NCBI GenBank assembly: GCA_003645845.1
Contig: QNCV01000088.1
Coordinates: 1 to 8,600, forward strand
Length of the DNA stretch: 8,600 nt
Source of the DNA: Fidelibacterota bacterium
GTDB lineage: Bacteria; Fidelibacterota; UBA2242
Direction: 5' to 3'
The translations under genes were made by a program, and so were the position numbers. The notes under the pieces were generated by a model. The model saw only the letters and a list, made by a program, of their open reading frames with translations. It was not told the DNA's origin and made no database searches. Shown here piece after piece: positions 6,856 to 8,600 of the stretch; the first letter of the stretch is position 1; the number at the start of each line of letters is the position of its first letter.

Positions 6856-8091
6856 TTAGCGACGACGATCAAGACTGATGTTGAAAACCAGACCGATCAT
6901 CAACATACAACTGATAATAAAAGAACCGCCATAGCTCAGAAACGGCAACGGCAATCCGGTCACCGGCATTAACCCGACCGTCATGGCGATATTGATGAAA
7001 ACATGGAAGAATAACACACTGGCAACACCGATAACAACAAGCGAGCTGAAACGATCACGCAATCGAAAAGCCACTGTTATCAGAAAATAGATAAGGACAA
7101 AGAACAAAAGCAGCACCACCATAACCCCTACAAATCCATATTCTTCACCGATAACCGAAAAAATAAAATCGTTATGCTGTTCCGGTAAAAATTTCAGGTG
7201 AGTTTGAGTCCCGTTTCCCAAACCTTTGCCGAAAAATCCTCCGGACCCGATTGCTATCTGAGACTGTATCACCTGATACCCCGATCCCTGAGGATCAACA
7301 TTGACATTAAAAAGTGTCATGATCCGGTTTTGCTGATAGGGTTTCAAACGGTTCCAGAGAACCGGCGTCACAAATCCCAGCGATAAATTGAAAACGAAAA
7401 GGATGATGGCAATCCAGATTTTTTCCTTACTAATATATAAAACCACAATCAATATCAGCACCCAGATAAAAAAACTGTAGAAATTAAACGCCGTGATGAT
7501 ACTCAGTGCAGGCGCCAGGATAATAAACAGATGATACGTTCGGGCGCCCGCCCATATCAGCATGGGAAAAACCAGCATAAGAAAGATCATCGATGTCCCC
7601 AGATCCGGCTGTTTAAACACAATTGCCATCGGTAGAAAGGCCAGCAACATCGGCATCAACAATGATTTGAAGTCCGAAATAATCAGATCGTTTCTCGAAA
7701 GATAGCGGGCAATTGCCAGGATTGTCAGAATCTTAACTAATTCCGAAGGCTGAAAATGAAACGGCCCGAGTATAAACCAGCGATTGGTTCCGGCCGCAGT
7801 GCCACCCAAAAAATAGGGTAATATCAACAGAGCAATTCCAAACCAGTAAAAAACAAACGCACCGTCAAACAGAACCTTTTTCTGGACTAACACGACCGAA
7901 AATGCGGCAAATAATCCAATCAGCATCCAGAGCAGCTGTTTTCCAAATACTTTCTTAAAAAAGGGAGCGTCCACATGCAGTGAAGAGCTATATAACGCCA
8001 TCAGTCCGGCAACGGAAAGTAAAAAAACGGTGAAGGCAATCAGGATATTCGTATTTGAAATAGAACTGCCAATTTGAATCGTCTTTTTCAT
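6856..8091 (-). CDS. rodA: SEDS peptidoglycan glycosyltransferase RodA
   Basis: An integral inner-membrane enzyme that polymerises lipid II into glycan strands for cell elongation, working with PBP2. The 411-aa chain has about ten hydrophobic segments from residue 14 to 405. SEDS motifs are in order: GTNRWFILGPFHFQPSEL (101-118), FKQPDLGTS (159-167), GYQVIQSQIAIGSGGFFGKG (271-290), LPEQHNDFIFSVIGEEYGF (302-320) with the conserved catalytic-type Asp308, and VTGLPLPFLSYGGS (377-390). The length is close to other FCB-group RodA proteins (E. coli RodA is 370 aa), and the middle segment at 200-240 is rather hydrophobic. The RodA assignment over FtsW rests on the adjacent PBP2 gene and the sequence pattern. 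The start ATG overlaps the mrdA stop as ATGA, with GAGG about 10 nt upstream inside mrdA, indicating translational coupling. Confidence 0.95.
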   Translation of the reverse strand: MKKTIQIGSSISNTNILIAFTVFLLSVAGLMALYSSSLHVDAPFFKKVFGKQLLWMLIGLFAAFSVVLVQKKVLFDGAFVFYWFGIALLILPYFLGGTAAGTNRWFILGPFHFQPSELVKILTILAIARYLSRNDLIISDFKSLLMPMLLAFLPMAIVFKQPDLGTSMIFLMLVFPMLIWAGARTYHLFIILAPALSIITAFNFYSFFIWVLILIVVLYISKEKIWIAIILFVFNLSLGFVTPVLWNRLKPYQQNRIMTLFNVNVDPQGSGYQVIQSQIAIGSGGFFGKGLGNGTQTHLKFLPEQHNDFIFSVIGEEYGFVGVMVVLLLFFVLIYFLITVAFRLRDRFSSLVVIGVASVLFFHVFINIAMTVGLMPVTGLPLPFLSYGGSFIISCMLMIGLVFNISLDRRR

Positions 8092-8600
8092 CGAACCATA
8101 ACCTCGGGATTACTCAAATCAACAGTTAGTGATTGTTGACAATATTTAAAAATCCGTCCGGCTGTATAGGCGGCTTCTCCGCCGCCGGATCCTCCATGCT
8201 CAATCAGTACGGTCACGGCTAAAATCTGCCCCTTGTTTTTCGAATACCCCATAAACCAGGAATGCGCTTCTCCATGGGGATTTTGGGCGGTGCCGGTTTT
8301 CCCATATACATCCAGACCACGAACTTTAGCCCTGCGGCCGGTTCCTTTTTCAGAATTGACCACGTCATACATGGCCTGCTCAACGAAATCCCAACTGGAT
8401 TCAGAAATACTCCGCACCGAATCGGCCGCCGGAAATGTAAACTGCCGAAACCGATTCGTTCCGCGATCCAGATACTTCAGACCAAGATGAGGAGACGCCA
8501 GTTTTCCATGGGTAGCCAGTGTTGCCACAAACCGTTCAATCTGCAGTGGCGTAACCAGCAAATCTCCTTGGCCAATCACAAGATTCAGTTTATTGCCCTC
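8088..8600 (-). CDS. mrdA: Penicillin-binding protein 2, C-terminal 170 residues (N-terminus lies beyond the right edge)
   Basis: This is the end of the transpeptidase domain of the elongation-specific PBP2, which cross-links peptidoglycan in the periplasm alongside RodA. The frame is open to the window edge, so the true start lies to the right; the GTG at 8579 is an internal valine, not a start. Visible motifs are LNLVIGQGDLLVTPLQ near the edge, typical of MrdA, then the third active-site motif KTGTAQ (Lys at 8300-8298), and then SWFMGY with a Gly/Glu-rich stretch (HGGSGGGEAAYTAGRIF). The SxxK and SxN motifs lie outside the window. The stop TGA (8090-8088) overlaps the rodA start. Pairing with rodA identifies it as PBP2 and not the FtsI-type PBP3. 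Confidence 0.95.
   Translation of the reverse strand, partial: EGNKLNLVIGQGDLLVTPLQIERFVATLATHGKLASPHLGLKYLDRGTNRFRQFTFPAADSVRSISESSWDFVEQAMYDVVNSEKGTGRRAKVRGLDVYGKTGTAQNPHGEAHSWFMGYSKNKGQILAVTVLIEHGGSGGGEAAYTAGRIFKYCQQSLTVDLSNPEVMVR

Noticed and set aside
8088..8579. A complete 163-aa gene starting at the GTG at 8579
   Set aside because: The frame continues upstream to the window edge with PBP2 sequence (EGNKLNL) before the VIGQGDLLVTPLQ motif, so it is the end of a longer gene.

Overview
The window is a compact block of nine genes, all on the minus strand, so transcription runs from position 8600 down to 1. The outermost two are cut by the window edges. Junctions are tight (overlaps of 4 and 32 nt, or gaps of 4 to 21 nt), except for one 97-nt AT-rich gap at 6759-6855. 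No RNA gene, mobile element, CRISPR array or clear repeat family was seen. The genes point to a Gram-negative bacterium of the Fibrobacterota-Chlorobiota-Bacteroidota (FCB) superphylum or a near relative such as Marinimicrobia, Calditrichota or KSB1. The reasons are the Bacteroidota-like long form of serine hydroxymethyltransferase, a PorV/UPF0164-like outer-membrane protein, and a stand-alone half glycogen synthase of the kind common in Bacteroidota. The exact phylum cannot be fixed by eye.

In order of transcription, the first region (8600-6856) is the cell-elongation pair: the C-terminal end of the transpeptidase PBP2 (mrdA), overlapping by ATGA the SEDS glycosyltransferase rodA. Together they polymerise and cross-link septum-independent peptidoglycan.

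After the 97-nt gap, the second region (6758-1278) is an envelope cassette. It holds a CpoB/YbgF-like periplasmic coiled-coil/TPR protein, a 278-aa protein equal to only the N-terminal half of a GT5 glycogen synthase, a lipoprotein that appears to carry two DNRLRE-like beta domains, a PorV/UPF0164-like beta-barrel, and a TPR lipoprotein. Four of these five carry export signals; the GT5-like protein is the only one that looks cytoplasmic.

The third region (1269-1) is metabolic: rpiB (ribose-5-phosphate isomerase B) and the start of glyA (serine hydroxymethyltransferase, GTG start). Their close packing behind the TPR gene suggests read-through from the envelope cassette.

The most interesting part is the middle cassette. 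A cytoplasmic, probably non-catalytic glycogen-synthase-like protein is translationally overlapped with a surface or periplasmic lipoprotein of unknown role and followed directly by a beta-barrel. This resembles, from memory, the pairing in Bacteroidota of half-length 'glycogen synthase' genes with DUF4270-type lipoproteins, and may be an undescribed envelope system.
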